A stretch of DNA of 23,726 bases from JBEKDJ01 sp050014415 (GTDB lineage Bacteria; Desulfobacterota; BSN033; UBA1163): NCBI GenBank assembly GCA_050014415.1, contig JBEKDJ010000042.1:1-23726 (forward strand). Direction: 5' to 3'. The notes beneath the pieces are model-generated. The model was not told the origin of the DNA, searched no databases, and was given only the letters and a program-made list of their open reading frames with translations. Position 1 is the first letter of the stretch. Each line of letters starts with the position of its first letter. A program made the translations under genes and the position numbers. Positions 1-8,337 of the stretch are shown here, one piece after another.

Positions 1-430
1 TTGTCCTCAGATGCGATGGTCCCAGCTCTTTAATCTTCTGAGTAAAGTTACGGATGACCTCGGCGAACTTCACACCCTCTGCAGAAGAAATCCAATCGAG
101 GTATAACCTCTCTTCCTGAAACCCTGTAAATCTCAAGAGCTCCTTCAACATGGCCATGCGCTTGATGGTCATATAGTTTCCTTTCATGTAATGGCAGTCT
201 CCAATGTGACAGCCAGCCACCAATACTCCATCCGCCCCTTTCTGAAAGGCCTTGAGGACATGGTGCGGAGAAATCGTCGCCGTACACATGACACGAATCG
301 TCCGGGTGTTGGCCGGGTACTGTAACCGGCTCACCCCAGCCAGGTCAGCACCTCCATAACTGCACCAGTTGCACAGAAAAGCGATAATCTTGGGCTCGAA
401 ACCTGTTGTACTTTGCATTTCCTTTGCCAT
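1..430 (-). CDS. mvhD: MvhD-family iron-sulfur subunit (hydrogenase delta subunit), 3' end cut by window edge
   Basis: The first 143 codons are visible; the stop lies beyond base 1. MvhD is the small [2Fe-2S] protein that passes electrons between the MvhAG hydrogenase and HdrA in the cytoplasm. The sequence shows the family signature throughout: CNWCSYGGADLAG near residues 20-32, RVMC near 47-50, then GADGVLVAGCHIGDCHY and GNY, and DWISSAEGVKFAE towards the end. All the usual cysteines are present, including both of CNWC, unlike the second mvhD at 8338-8748. The ATG at 430 has GGGAG eight bases upstream. It is the last visible gene of the minus-strand Hdr-Mvh cluster and lies 258 bp after the selenocysteine hdrA, so it may be the partner of that HdrA. 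The family is certain; the exact partner is inferred. Confidence 0.9.
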   Translation of the reverse strand, partial: MAKEMQSTTGFEPKIIAFLCNWCSYGGADLAGVSRLQYPANTRTIRVMCTATISPHHVLKAFQKGADGVLVAGCHIGDCHYMKGNYMTIKRMAMLKELLRFTGFQEERLYLDWISSAEGVKFAEVIRNFTQKIKELGPSHLRT

Positions 431-470
431 ACAATCTCTCCCTCATTTGCTTAGAAAATAACTCACTTGT

Positions 471-559
471 CCCCTCTCCCTTGGTGGGAGAGGGCGGGGG
501 TGAGGGGAAACATACCATATCCACCCCCTCCTCAATCCTCCCCCATCAAGGGGGAGGAT
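471..559. repeat. Two adjacent perfect hairpin repeats between hdrA and mvhD
   Basis: The first hairpin is CCCTCTCCC (472-480), TTGGT, GGGAGAGGG (486-494), followed by GCGGGGGTGAGGGG. The second is ATCCTCCCCC (535-544), ATCAA, GGGGGAGGAT (550-559). Both have the look of the dispersed C-rich/G-rich palindromes found between genes in many Deltaproteobacteria. A related palindrome occurs at 13654-13682. Whether they act in the mRNA (stability or processing) or are only mobile intergenic repeats cannot be told from the sequence. Confidence 0.7.
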
Positions 560-662
560 GATGTTTGATCATTTTCATGGATTGTGGGTGACGATCCTGT
601 CATGTAAAAAAACTTTCAATGTTTTTGATATCTGTGTAATCGCTCTATAATCGACGGTATCA

Positions 663-690
663 GAGATTTCTGGACCTTTTCAGAAATCTC
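663..690 (-). terminator. Hairpin immediately at the hdrA stop codon
   Basis: On the minus strand GAGATTTCTG and CAGAAATCTC form a perfect 10-bp stem with an 8-nt loop (AAAAGGTC). The stem begins inside the TGA stop codon of the large hdrA (689-691). No U-tract follows, so an intrinsic terminator is doubtful; a 3' stability or processing hairpin separating hdrA from the downstream mvhD is equally possible. It is not a SECIS, because the stem includes the UGA itself and another in-frame TGA follows two codons later. Confidence 0.4.
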
Positions 691-3600
691 ACAATGACTC
701 AAAGGCCTTCTCAATCTGGGCATAGATCTGATCGTATCTGAATCCTCTCAAAGCAATGCTTCCCGAAGAGCAGGTGGCCGCGCACCCCCCGCATCCTTTG
801 CAGAGAACCTCATTGACTTCACACTTCCCTTTCTCATCCACATAGGAGATAGCGGTGTACGGACAGACATCGACACACCCCTGGCAGCCCACGCAAAGGT
901 CCTTGTCGATGTAAGCGATCGCCCCTTCTGTCTCCAGCTTCTCTTTGGACAAGATCGTACTTGCCCGCGATGCAGCCGCATTGGCCTGGGAGATGCTCTC
1001 TTCTATACTTTTCGGATTATGACAAAGGCCGCACAGGAAGACTCCGTCTGTTGCAAAATCGACGGGACGAAGTTTCATATGGGCTTCTAAGAAGAACCCG
1101 TCCTGATTGACAGGAACCTTGTAGAATTGAGAAAGGACCTTGTTATCCTCAGGAGGAAGGATCGCTGTGGCCAGCTGCAAAAGATCGGTATCGATGGCGA
1201 ACCTCTCCCCCAGGAGGGTATCTCTTATCTCAACCTGCAACAGATCTTTTCCATGCTCCCGAACCCTTTTCACCACCGGTGGGTCTTCCGGGTCGAATCG
1301 GAGGAACACAATCCCTTTCTCCCTGGCCTCATTAAAGAAATCCTCCATGAGCCCATAGGTCCTCATATCCCGGTAGAGGATATAAATATTCATTTCAGGA
1401 TTCAGTTCCTTTAGCTTCAGTGCATTCTTAACCGACTTCCCGCAGCAAACCCGGCTGCACCAGGGATGTTCCTCATTGCGAGAGCCGACACACTGAATCA
1501 TCACCACATTGTTGCGGTCCGTATATGCTTCCGGATGAAGGGCCAACCCTTCTTCCAGTTCAAGACCTGTCAAGACCCGCTCATCTTTTCCGTAGCAGTA
1601 ATCTTCCGGCTTGAACTCTTGGCCGCCAATTGCGAGAATGGTGACACCATGCCGGACTTCTTCTTCAGTACCATTCCCCACATTGAGTTTGGTGATGAAG
1701 TTTCCAACGTAGCCAGAGGAATCGACCACCCGGCTTCCAAGATAGACCCGGACCTTGGGATGATCCATGAGCCTGGTGATTTGTTGATACAAATAGGCTT
1801 GAACATCTCCTCCGTTCAAGGTCCTGTAAATCCGGTTGGCAATTCCACCGAGGCGCTCCGATTTCTCAACCAGGCTGACCTCAAACCCCTGGTCAGCAAG
1901 GTTCAGGGCACTCGTTATCCCTGCCATCCCTCCTCCGATCACGAGAGCGCTCCGAGTGAGATCAACCGCTACCCGTTTTAACGGTTCGATTAATCTCGCT
2001 TTGGCCACCGCCATGCGGACCAGGTCCTTTGCCTTCTCCGTGGCCCCCTTCGGATCCTGGGCGTGGACCCACGAACATTGATCCCGAATGTTCGCCATCT
2101 CAAAGAGGTATTGATTGAGCCCTCCCTCTTTCAAAGTTTCCCTAAATAAAGGCTCATGCGTTCTTGGACTGCACGAGGCCACCACCACACGGTTGAGGCG
2201 ATGCTCCAGGATCTTCTGTTTAATGATCTCCTGAGTATCCTGGCTGCAGGTATACAGGTTGTTATCCGTAAAGACCACATTGGGAAGGTTCTTTGCGTAC
2301 TCGGTGACTTCCGGAACGCTCACCACACCTGCGATGTTGATTCCACACTTGCAGACGAAAACCCCTACCCTCGGCTCCTCTCCTTCCACTTCTTTCTCCG
2401 GAGGGTATTCTTTCTTTCTCGTAAGGGTGTGCCTCGCCGAGGCGAGTAATGCGGAAGCTCTGGCAGCTGCACCACTCGATTGCATCACAGTCTCAGGGAT
2501 ATCCTTAGGACCATTGAAGGCTCCGCATGAGAAGACCCCATCCCTCGACGTATCAACGGCCATAAATTCACGGGACTTGCAGAATCCGTATTGATCAAGC
2601 TCGATGCCGAGCTTCTCAGCCATTTCCTTACTTTCTTTCGGAGGATGAAGTCCCGCGGAAAGCACGACCAGGTCAAAAGACTCTCTTTGGGTCTTGCCGT
2701 CCTCGGTCGTGAATCGAACAGAGAGCTCGCCGGTTCCGTCAAGTTCTTCGATGCCGTATACCTTGGAACGGATGAACCTCACACCATGGACTTTCTTCGC
2801 CTGTTCGTAGTATCGATCAAAATCTTTCCCATAGGTTCTCATGTCCATGAAGAAGATGGTCGTATCGAGAGGCTGCTCACTGTGTTCCCTGGCTATTTCA
2901 GCCTCCTTGATCGCAAACATACAGCAAACGGAACTGCAGAAACCGCACCCATTCGCCGGATCCCTCGATCCCACACATTGAATCCAGGCAACCCTGCGGG
3001 GAGCCTTCCGATCAGAGGGTCTTCGCAGATGACCTTCAAACGGGCCTGAAGCGCTTAATATCCGCTCGAACTCCGTTGAGGTCACCACGTTTGGCAACCT
3101 TCCATAACCCAGTTCGTAAAGAGGAGTGGGATCGTATTCTTCAAAACCAGGGCTGACGATGATCGCTCCCACCTCGATTTCCGAGATCGTGTCTCCCCGT
3201 TTGTGATCGATGGCCTGAGCCTTGCACGCAGCGACACACATCAAGCATTCACAGCAGATGCCGCAGTTAAGACACCTCTTAGCCTCTTCCAGAGCCTGCT
3301 TTTCTGAAAACCCGATCTCCACCTCCTCGAAGCCTGCTTTCCTTCTTGCTATGGAAATTTGCTGCATCCGCCGGCGACGACTCGTCTCTTGACCCAGAGG
3401 GATTCCACTGAGGTCCCATTGTTTGGCCTTCTCACGTAACTGCCGACCCTGCCGTAAATCCTCGCCACGGAGATAACGATCGATCGACTCGGCTGCACGC
3501 TTTCCAGCCTCCACCGCGCCGATGGCGATCCACGGACCCGTCTGAACATCTCCTCCTGCAAATACGCCCTGCCGACTCGTGGACAAGGTGAGCGGATCGA

Positions 3601-5164
3601 CATCTACTGTCCCGGACTTGGTCACCTTCACTCCACTCGACTCCAGGAAACCTGCCTCAGGAACCTGACCGACGGCCACAATAACCATGTCCGCACCGAC
3701 ATAAAACTCAGATCCTTCTATGGGTACAGGCCGGCTCCGGCCACTGGCATCAAGAAGACCCAAACGCATCCGGATACATCGCAGCCCTCTGACCCTGCCC
3801 TCTTCCTCCACCAACACCTCAAGAGGAGTGGCAAGATATGTGATATTCACGCCTTCAGACAATGCGGCCTCTATCTCTTCATCACTGGCCGGCATCTCTT
3901 GTCTGGACCTCCGATAGAGAATGGTTACTTCTTTTGCCCCCAGCCTTAAGGCCGATCGAGCCCCATCGATGGCTACATTCCCGCCCCCGACAACCACGAC
4001 CTTCTGGCCGATCTCCATCTTCCTGCCCAGATTATAATCCCGCAAGAATTTCACACCGGAAACAACTTCTTTAGCACCCTCGCCTCTGATGTTGAGTGGT
4101 AAATTTCCATGGGCGCCCATTGCCAGAAAGATCGCCTGGTAGCCCTCTTCAAAAAGCCCATCCAACGTCAGGTCTCCGCCAATGGGCGTGTTCACCCTAA
4201 TCTCCACACCGAGATCTGTCACAGTCTTGACCTCATCGGCCAATATATCTCTTGGCAATCGGTACTCGGGGATGGCTACAGAAAGCATCCCGCCGACAAC
4301 GGGCAGTGCCTCAAAGACCGTGACTCCGTAACCGCGCAATCCCAAATAGTAAGCACACGTTAATCCGGCTGGACCAGAACCTACCACTGCCACCCGTTCA
4401 GGCCTTCGCTCAGCAACGGTAGGCTTCGTCTCACCGTCACTCGACTTCACACGATCTGCCACATAGCGCTTGAGACCGCAAATGGCAATGGGTTCATCAA
4501 CCAGCTCACGATTGCATACCTCCTCGCAAGGATGAGGACAGATCCGACCCAGTATCCCCGGAAAAGGAAGCTCTCGCTTGATCACCTCCAAGGCATCCTG
4601 ATACCTTCCTTGAGCAGTAAGGGCAACATAACCTTGAGCATTTACACCTGCAGGACACGCCATCACACAGGGAGGCCTCTCCGCCTTTTCGATGGCATAA
4701 ACATTCGGAATAGATTGGGCATAGGGAATATAGGTCGCCTTCCTCTTGGCCAACCCCCCCTGATATTCACTGGGCAGCTCAACCGGACAAACCCTGGGAC
4801 ATTCGCCACAACCCGTGCACTTCGAAGGGTCGATATATCTGGAGCGCTCCTTCACGCGCACCCGATACCGACCCGGTTCACCCTCTACCTCCAGAAGGTC
4901 AGTATAGGACAAGATCTTTACGTTCAGATGGCGACCAAGCTCCACGAGCTTGGGAGAGAGGATTCACATGGCACAATCGTGAGTGGGAAAGGTCTTGTCC
5001 AATTGGGCCATGGCCCCCCCGATGCCAGGAGCCTTCTCCACCACATAGACAAAATACCCCGATTCGGCCAGATCGAGGGAGGCTTGAATCCCGGCAATGC
5101 CTCCTCCCACCACCATGACGGCTCCAACCTTGTCATTGTTTGTCGGCAACGTGACACGATCCAT
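689..5164 (-). CDS. hdrA: HdrA-like selenoprotein: double HdrA with inserted GltD/NfnB-type NAD(P)H module, 1491 aa
   Basis: Flavin iron-sulfur electron-transfer subunit of a cytoplasmic hydrogenase-Hdr complex. I read it as one gene through an in-frame UGA (codon 67, 4966-4964); a naive call would split it at 4964/4945. The start ATG at 5164 has AGGAG five bases upstream. In order: FAD Rossmann motif GGGIAG (about 20-25), CAMU at 64-67 where HdrA proteins have CAMC, and a ferredoxin motif with Cys 116/119/122/126. Next is a GltD/NfnB-like insert (about 160-575) with its own FAD site (GSGPAG, about 262) and NAD(P) site (GGGNVAIDGA, about 393). The first HdrA module then resumes with a CxxCxxCxxC run near 631-643. 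A second complete HdrA module follows (FAD site GGGMAG about 1077), and then two C-terminal [4Fe-4S] motifs (about 1424-1466). The insert suggests electron exchange with NAD(P)H. The Hdr family and reading frame are clear; the reaction is inferred. Confidence 0.93.
4935..4966 (-). promoter_or_regulatory. Selenocysteine UGA codon plus SECIS-like hairpin in hdrA
   Basis: The UGA is at 4966-4964. After a 10-nt spacer, CCAAGCTC (4953-4946) pairs perfectly with GAGCTTGG (4942-4935) around the apical loop GTG. The apical loop begins 19 nt after the UGA and starts with GU, which fits the known bacterial SECIS pattern: hairpin inside the coding region just after the UGA, with a G at the start of the loop. 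The protein context is CAM-U-ILSPKLVE, with the UGA at a cysteine position conserved in HdrA. Sec-containing HdrA is established in Methanococcales and, as I recall, reported in deltaproteobacteria. Confidence 0.88.
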
Positions 5165-5248
5165 AAACTCTCCTAATTAATCTTAGATTCAAAATTGCAG
5201 ATTTCACCCAAATTGGGCAATTCCTGAAGCTAATCGGTTATTAAGGTA

Positions 5249-5325
5249 CTGGATTCCTGCTTCCGCAGGAATGACATAAAAAATCGTTAGTTTAAACTGT
5301 CATTCCCGCGAAGGCGGGAATCCAG
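5249..5325. repeat. Inverted pair of 28-bp dispersed palindromic repeats
   Basis: The left copy (5249-5276) reads CTGGATTCCTGC ... GGAATGACA. The right copy (5298-5325) reads TGTCATTCCCGC ... GGGAATCCAG in the opposite orientation. Each copy is itself palindromic (TTCCTGC/GCAGGAA and TTCCCGC/GCGGGAA). This is the widespread 'GTCATTCCCGC..GCGGGAATCCAG' intergenic repeat type of proteobacterial genomes. The pair fills most of the 204-bp gap between the protease gene and hdrA. Confidence 0.8.
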
Positions 5326-5368
5326 AGGCTTCTATTGATAAAATCGCTCAATTTAGATTTCAGATTTT

Positions 5369-5890
5369 TCAATCCGCAATCTGCTTGTCATTTGGTGTTT
5401 CTTCCTGACAAACAAAACTTTTTCTTCCAAAGATGAAACACTCTCTTTGTGCGATCTCCTTCACGATCTGAGGAATCGCTCGTTCCACCGATGGGGAGCA
5501 GGTTTCTGCGAAAGTCTGATTGTCCTCGATCTCGATCGCGTAGATCCGAATCTCTCCCGGAACGTGCATGCCCAGGCGTTTGCCCAACTCCAAGGCCGTG
5601 GCCAAGTTGATGTCATGAGGACAGCTTAAATGGAGGGTCGATCTTAGATCGTCAAGGCTCAACTGATAGAGTTCTCCGGGCCTTCCTCCTTCGGTCTTGA
5701 TGCTGTCAACGATGATCAACCGATCATAGGAACCAATAGCTTCTAGTATATCGATGTTAGCAAAACTCGCCTCCTCGACATGGACATCCTCCTTAGTTAT
5801 CTTATCCCCAAGTTCCCTCACAACCTTCAGGCCAACGGAGTCATCTTTTAGAATTGGATTGCCCAGTCCTAATAAGAGGGTTTTCGCCAT
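5369..5890 (-). CDS. Hydrogenase maturation endopeptidase (HyaD/HycI family, peptidase M52)
   Basis: 173 aa, the usual size for this family. These cytoplasmic proteases remove the C-terminal extension of the NiFe-hydrogenase large subunit once nickel is inserted. The N-terminus LLLGLGNPILKDDSVG matches the family signature GxGN...D(E/D)..G, with Asp16/Asp17 at the nickel-sensing acidic position. IIVDSIKTEG supplies the second acidic residue and LSCPHDIN the histidine. It starts one base after the mvhA stop (TAA, G, ATG), with AAGGAG inside the end of mvhA, so the two are translationally coupled. Its likely substrate is therefore the neighbouring MvhA, which has a 26-residue tail after its DPCLSCATH motif. 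The stop is followed by a repeat-rich gap before the selenoprotein hdrA. Confidence 0.92.
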   Translation of the reverse strand: MAKTLLLGLGNPILKDDSVGLKVVRELGDKITKEDVHVEEASFANIDILEAIGSYDRLIIVDSIKTEGGRPGELYQLSLDDLRSTLHLSCPHDINLATALELGKRLGMHVPGEIRIYAIEIEDNQTFAETCSPSVERAIPQIVKEIAQRECFIFGRKSFVCQEETPNDKQIAD

Positions 5891-5891
5891 C

Positions 5892-7355
5892 TTAGCTCCT
5901 TGAAACCGTCTTCAAGATCTCCCCCCGGGAGTCCTTGATGACCACCTGCAGGGGCATCTGCCCTGGCAGTGAATGGGTTGCACAACTGAGGCACGGGTCA
6001 TAAGCTCGGAAGGCCATTTCGATCCTATTAAGAAGGCCTTCCGTGATAATCGTACCTGCTTTGATCAGGCCTTGTGCAGCCTTCCGAATAGACATACATA
6101 TCGGAGCGTTGTTATTGGTCGTCCCGACAATAAGATTCACTTTGGTGACCATTCCCCTATCATCGGTCTTGTAATGGTGATACAGAGTTCCCCTTGGTGC
6201 CTCCACAACTCCAACGCCTTCATCAGGAGTTTTATTCGGGATAACCCTCACCTTGGGGTCGGTGATCTCAATATCTTGAATGAGCTCCAGCTGTCTCTCT
6301 GCAGCATAGAGGAGTTCTACCAATCTCGCCCAATGCATGGCTAACGTTGAATGGACTGGTTTCCCTCCCAGGGTATCAAAATATTTCTCGTAGGCTTCCT
6401 GGGCAAGAGGTGTGGCCATCCCATCCGCTACATTGAGCCTTGCCAATGGCGCTGCCCGGTAGATTCCGCTCTTTGCACCTTCTACGAACCCATTCCATCC
6501 GATCTTCTTGAGAAAGGGGAACTTCAAGTACGACCACGGCTCCACGTGCTCCTTGATATGTTGGAGGTAGTCCGCCGGTTTGAACTTAACAATCTCTTTG
6601 GCTTCGGTGTTCACGACTCGAACCATGCCATCGTAGAAGTTGACCTTATTGTTTCGGTCCACAAGCCCCATATAATTAGTTACGGTCTGATAGGCATCGC
6701 TCAGAATAAGATCCACATAGGCCTGATTTTTCAGGACCACATCCTCGAAGAGCTTGAGCGCGAATTTCGCGAACTCCAAGTTCACCTTGGCCATCTCCAG
6801 AATCTGTTTCCGTTCCTCTTCAGTGATCCCCTTGCTCACCCCTCCGGGCAGGCTCCAAACCAGATGGGTTGCGCGTCCAGCAATCATGATCTGGATTTTC
6901 TGAGAATAGGCCCTGTTCTTGATGACCTCTTTTCCGATCTCCAAGCCAACCTTATTGATCAGGCCAAGAATATTCCTTTCAGCAGGCTTTGCATCAGGAC
7001 CCAACACAAAATCGGGAGCTGCCAGGGCGAAAAAATGAAGGGTGTGGCTATGGACATAATGGGCGGAATAGAGAAGCTCCCGAAGCTTCTTGGCCGCCCG
7101 CGGTGGATCAGTCTTGTAAACGGCATCTACGGCCTTACCCGAGGCCAAATGGTGTGCCGCAGGTCAGACGCCACAGATCCTAGGGACGATCCGGGGAAGT
7201 ACCTCCACCGGTCTTCCCAAACAGAAGACTTCGAATCCTCTCAGCTCAGGGACCTGAAAGTAAGCATTTTCTACATCCCCCTGGTCGTTCAAGAAAATCT
7301 CGATCTTGCCGTGTCCTTCCAATCGGGTGATCGGATCAATCGATATCGTTTTCAT
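5892..7355 (-). CDS. mvhA: NiFe-hydrogenase large subunit (MvhA type, group 3) with selenocysteine in the N-terminal nickel motif, 487 aa
   Basis: Catalytic subunit for reversible H2 activation, paired with MvhG. The gene is full length only if the in-frame UGA at 7166-7164 is read as residue 64. The N-terminus ISIDPITRLEGHGKIEI is the classic large-subunit start. The L1 motif reads R59-I-C61-G-V-U64, followed by PAAHHLASGKA, where the family has RxCGxC-PAAHH. The C-terminal L2 motif is DPCLSCATH (C455, C458, H461), both cysteines intact, followed by a 26-residue tail for maturation cleavage. Sec64 thus replaces the second L1 cysteine, by family structure a ligand that bridges Ni and Fe. Known [NiFeSe] enzymes instead carry Sec at the first L2 cysteine. 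The start ATG overlaps the mvhG stop by ATGA, and the maturation protease follows one base after the stop. The sequence between the motifs is intact and conserved, which argues against a pseudogene. Confidence 0.93.
7124..7166 (-). promoter_or_regulatory. Selenocysteine UGA codon plus SECIS-like hairpin in mvhA
   Basis: The UGA is at 7166-7164. GGCCT (7146-7142) pairs with AGGCC (7135-7131) around the loop CGGGTA, extended by one U-G wobble pair. An outer CAT/ATG (7151-7149 with 7126-7124) could lengthen the stem. The apical loop begins 23 nt after the UGA and has a G in its first two bases and an internal GGGU, within what is accepted for bacterial SECIS elements. A competing 7-bp stem, CTGCGGC (7162-7156) with GCCGTAG (7133-7127), uses part of the same 3' arm. 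The hairpin is weaker than the hdrA one, so the UGA position in RICGVU is the stronger evidence. Confidence 0.75.
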
Positions 7356-8317
7356 GAAAACCTCTTCTTCCTCAATGCCGAAGCGGGCAAGCCGAAGCGA
7401 TAAAACGTCCCCAGGGGATCGACGATTCCATCGATGATCTTTTCGATCTGATCGGGATCCTGGGAATCGATGATGGAGCTAACGGCACTCAGCATCTTGG
7501 CTCCTTGGTCCGTCACGTCGGGCGGAGGTCCGTAACACCCCTCGCAGGGCATGTTGGATCGAATACACCGCGGTGGATCGCTGCACCCGCCCCGAGTTGC
7601 GGGGCCAAGACAGATGAGACCCTGTTCCAGAAAGCAGCGTTCAGGGTCGAACAAAACCTCTTGAGGTCGGTAAAAAACCTTTACCTTCTTCTCCTCCCTC
7701 TTTCTCGGGCAAGAATCGCATAATGCCTTATCCAGCGCACCGACTACAGCTCCCTTGGGAGGTAAATTCCCTGTTACAATGGCCTGAACCACTTCCAGGA
7801 TACGAGCAGACTCTGGAGGACAGCCAGGTAGATAGTAGTCCACCTCTACCACCTGATCTAGGGCCATAACCGCATCGTAGAATTTGGGTAATTTCAGTTT
7901 CCCCTCTGGGACTGAAGTGACCTCCTGAGGGTAGACTCCCTTCTGGGAAACAGTAGAAGGTGAACCGTGATAAACGTAATCCAGGATTTCCTGCCTCCTC
8001 TTCTCATTGGCAAGCCCCGGAATTCCACCCAACTGGGCACAGGCCCCAAATGCCACCATCACCTTCGATTTCTCACGGAGCAGGTGAGCGATGTGTTCAT
8101 TCTCCGAATTTCGAACTGCGCCACTAAAGAGGCAAACATCGATGCTCTTATCGGCCATCTCCTCTACATCGCGATATTTGAAATCCATGGCAACAGGCCA
8201 AAAAAGGATATCCGCCGCAGCCGCGATATCCAGCAACTTCTCATGGGTGTCCACCACGGCCACATCACAACCTCCGCAGGCCGCACCCCAATAGATGGCA
8301 AACTTCAATTTTCCCAT
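7352..8317 (-). CDS. mvhG: NiFe-hydrogenase small subunit (MvhG type)
   Basis: 321 aa, cytoplasmic (no Tat signal), the electron-transfer partner of MvhA. IYWGAACGGCDVAVVD holds the proximal-cluster CxxC (C14, C17). FGACAQLGGIPGL and YYLPGCPPES supply the other two proximal cysteines. After about residue 200 comes a cysteine-rich stretch (LCDSCPRKREEK ... ERCFLEQGLICLGPATRGGCSDPPRC ... PCEGCYGPPPDV) typical of group 3 small subunits and binding two more FeS clusters. Electrons from H2 would run from MvhA through these clusters to MvhD and HdrA. The ATG at 8317 has AAGGG upstream. Its stop overlaps the mvhA start as ATGA, so the two subunits are made in step. Only 20 bp separate it from the upstream mvhD. 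No selenocysteine codon is seen here. Confidence 0.95.
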   Translation of the reverse strand: MGKLKFAIYWGAACGGCDVAVVDTHEKLLDIAAAADILFWPVAMDFKYRDVEEMADKSIDVCLFSGAVRNSENEHIAHLLREKSKVMVAFGACAQLGGIPGLANEKRRQEILDYVYHGSPSTVSQKGVYPQEVTSVPEGKLKLPKFYDAVMALDQVVEVDYYLPGCPPESARILEVVQAIVTGNLPPKGAVVGALDKALCDSCPRKREEKKVKVFYRPQEVLFDPERCFLEQGLICLGPATRGGCSDPPRCIRSNMPCEGCYGPPPDVTDQGAKMLSAVSSIIDSQDPDQIEKIIDGIVDPLGTFYRFGLPASALRKKRFS

Positions 8318-8337
8318 AACCTTTTCCCTTCCAGCCC

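Noticed and set aside
689..4945. Long ORF starting with GTG at 4945 as the true hdrA gene
   Set aside because: It lacks the first FAD-binding region, and the GTG lies in the loop of the SECIS-like hairpin. The upstream in-frame part is a perfect HdrA N-terminus, so read-through at UGA is the better explanation.
4532..5176. 214-codon plus-strand open frame antisense to hdrA
   Set aside because: It lies opposite strongly conserved HdrA sequence and shows no protein-like motifs.
5892..7148. Truncated or pseudogene mvhA starting at TTG 7148
   Set aside because: The start of the conserved large-subunit N-terminus and the L1 motif lie directly upstream in frame; the only break is a UGA at a Cys position. 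No other damage is seen.
6351..7403. 350-codon plus-strand open frame antisense to mvhA
   Set aside because: It is a shadow of the conserved mvhA/mvhG coding strand; its translation resembles no protein and it has no ribosome-binding site.
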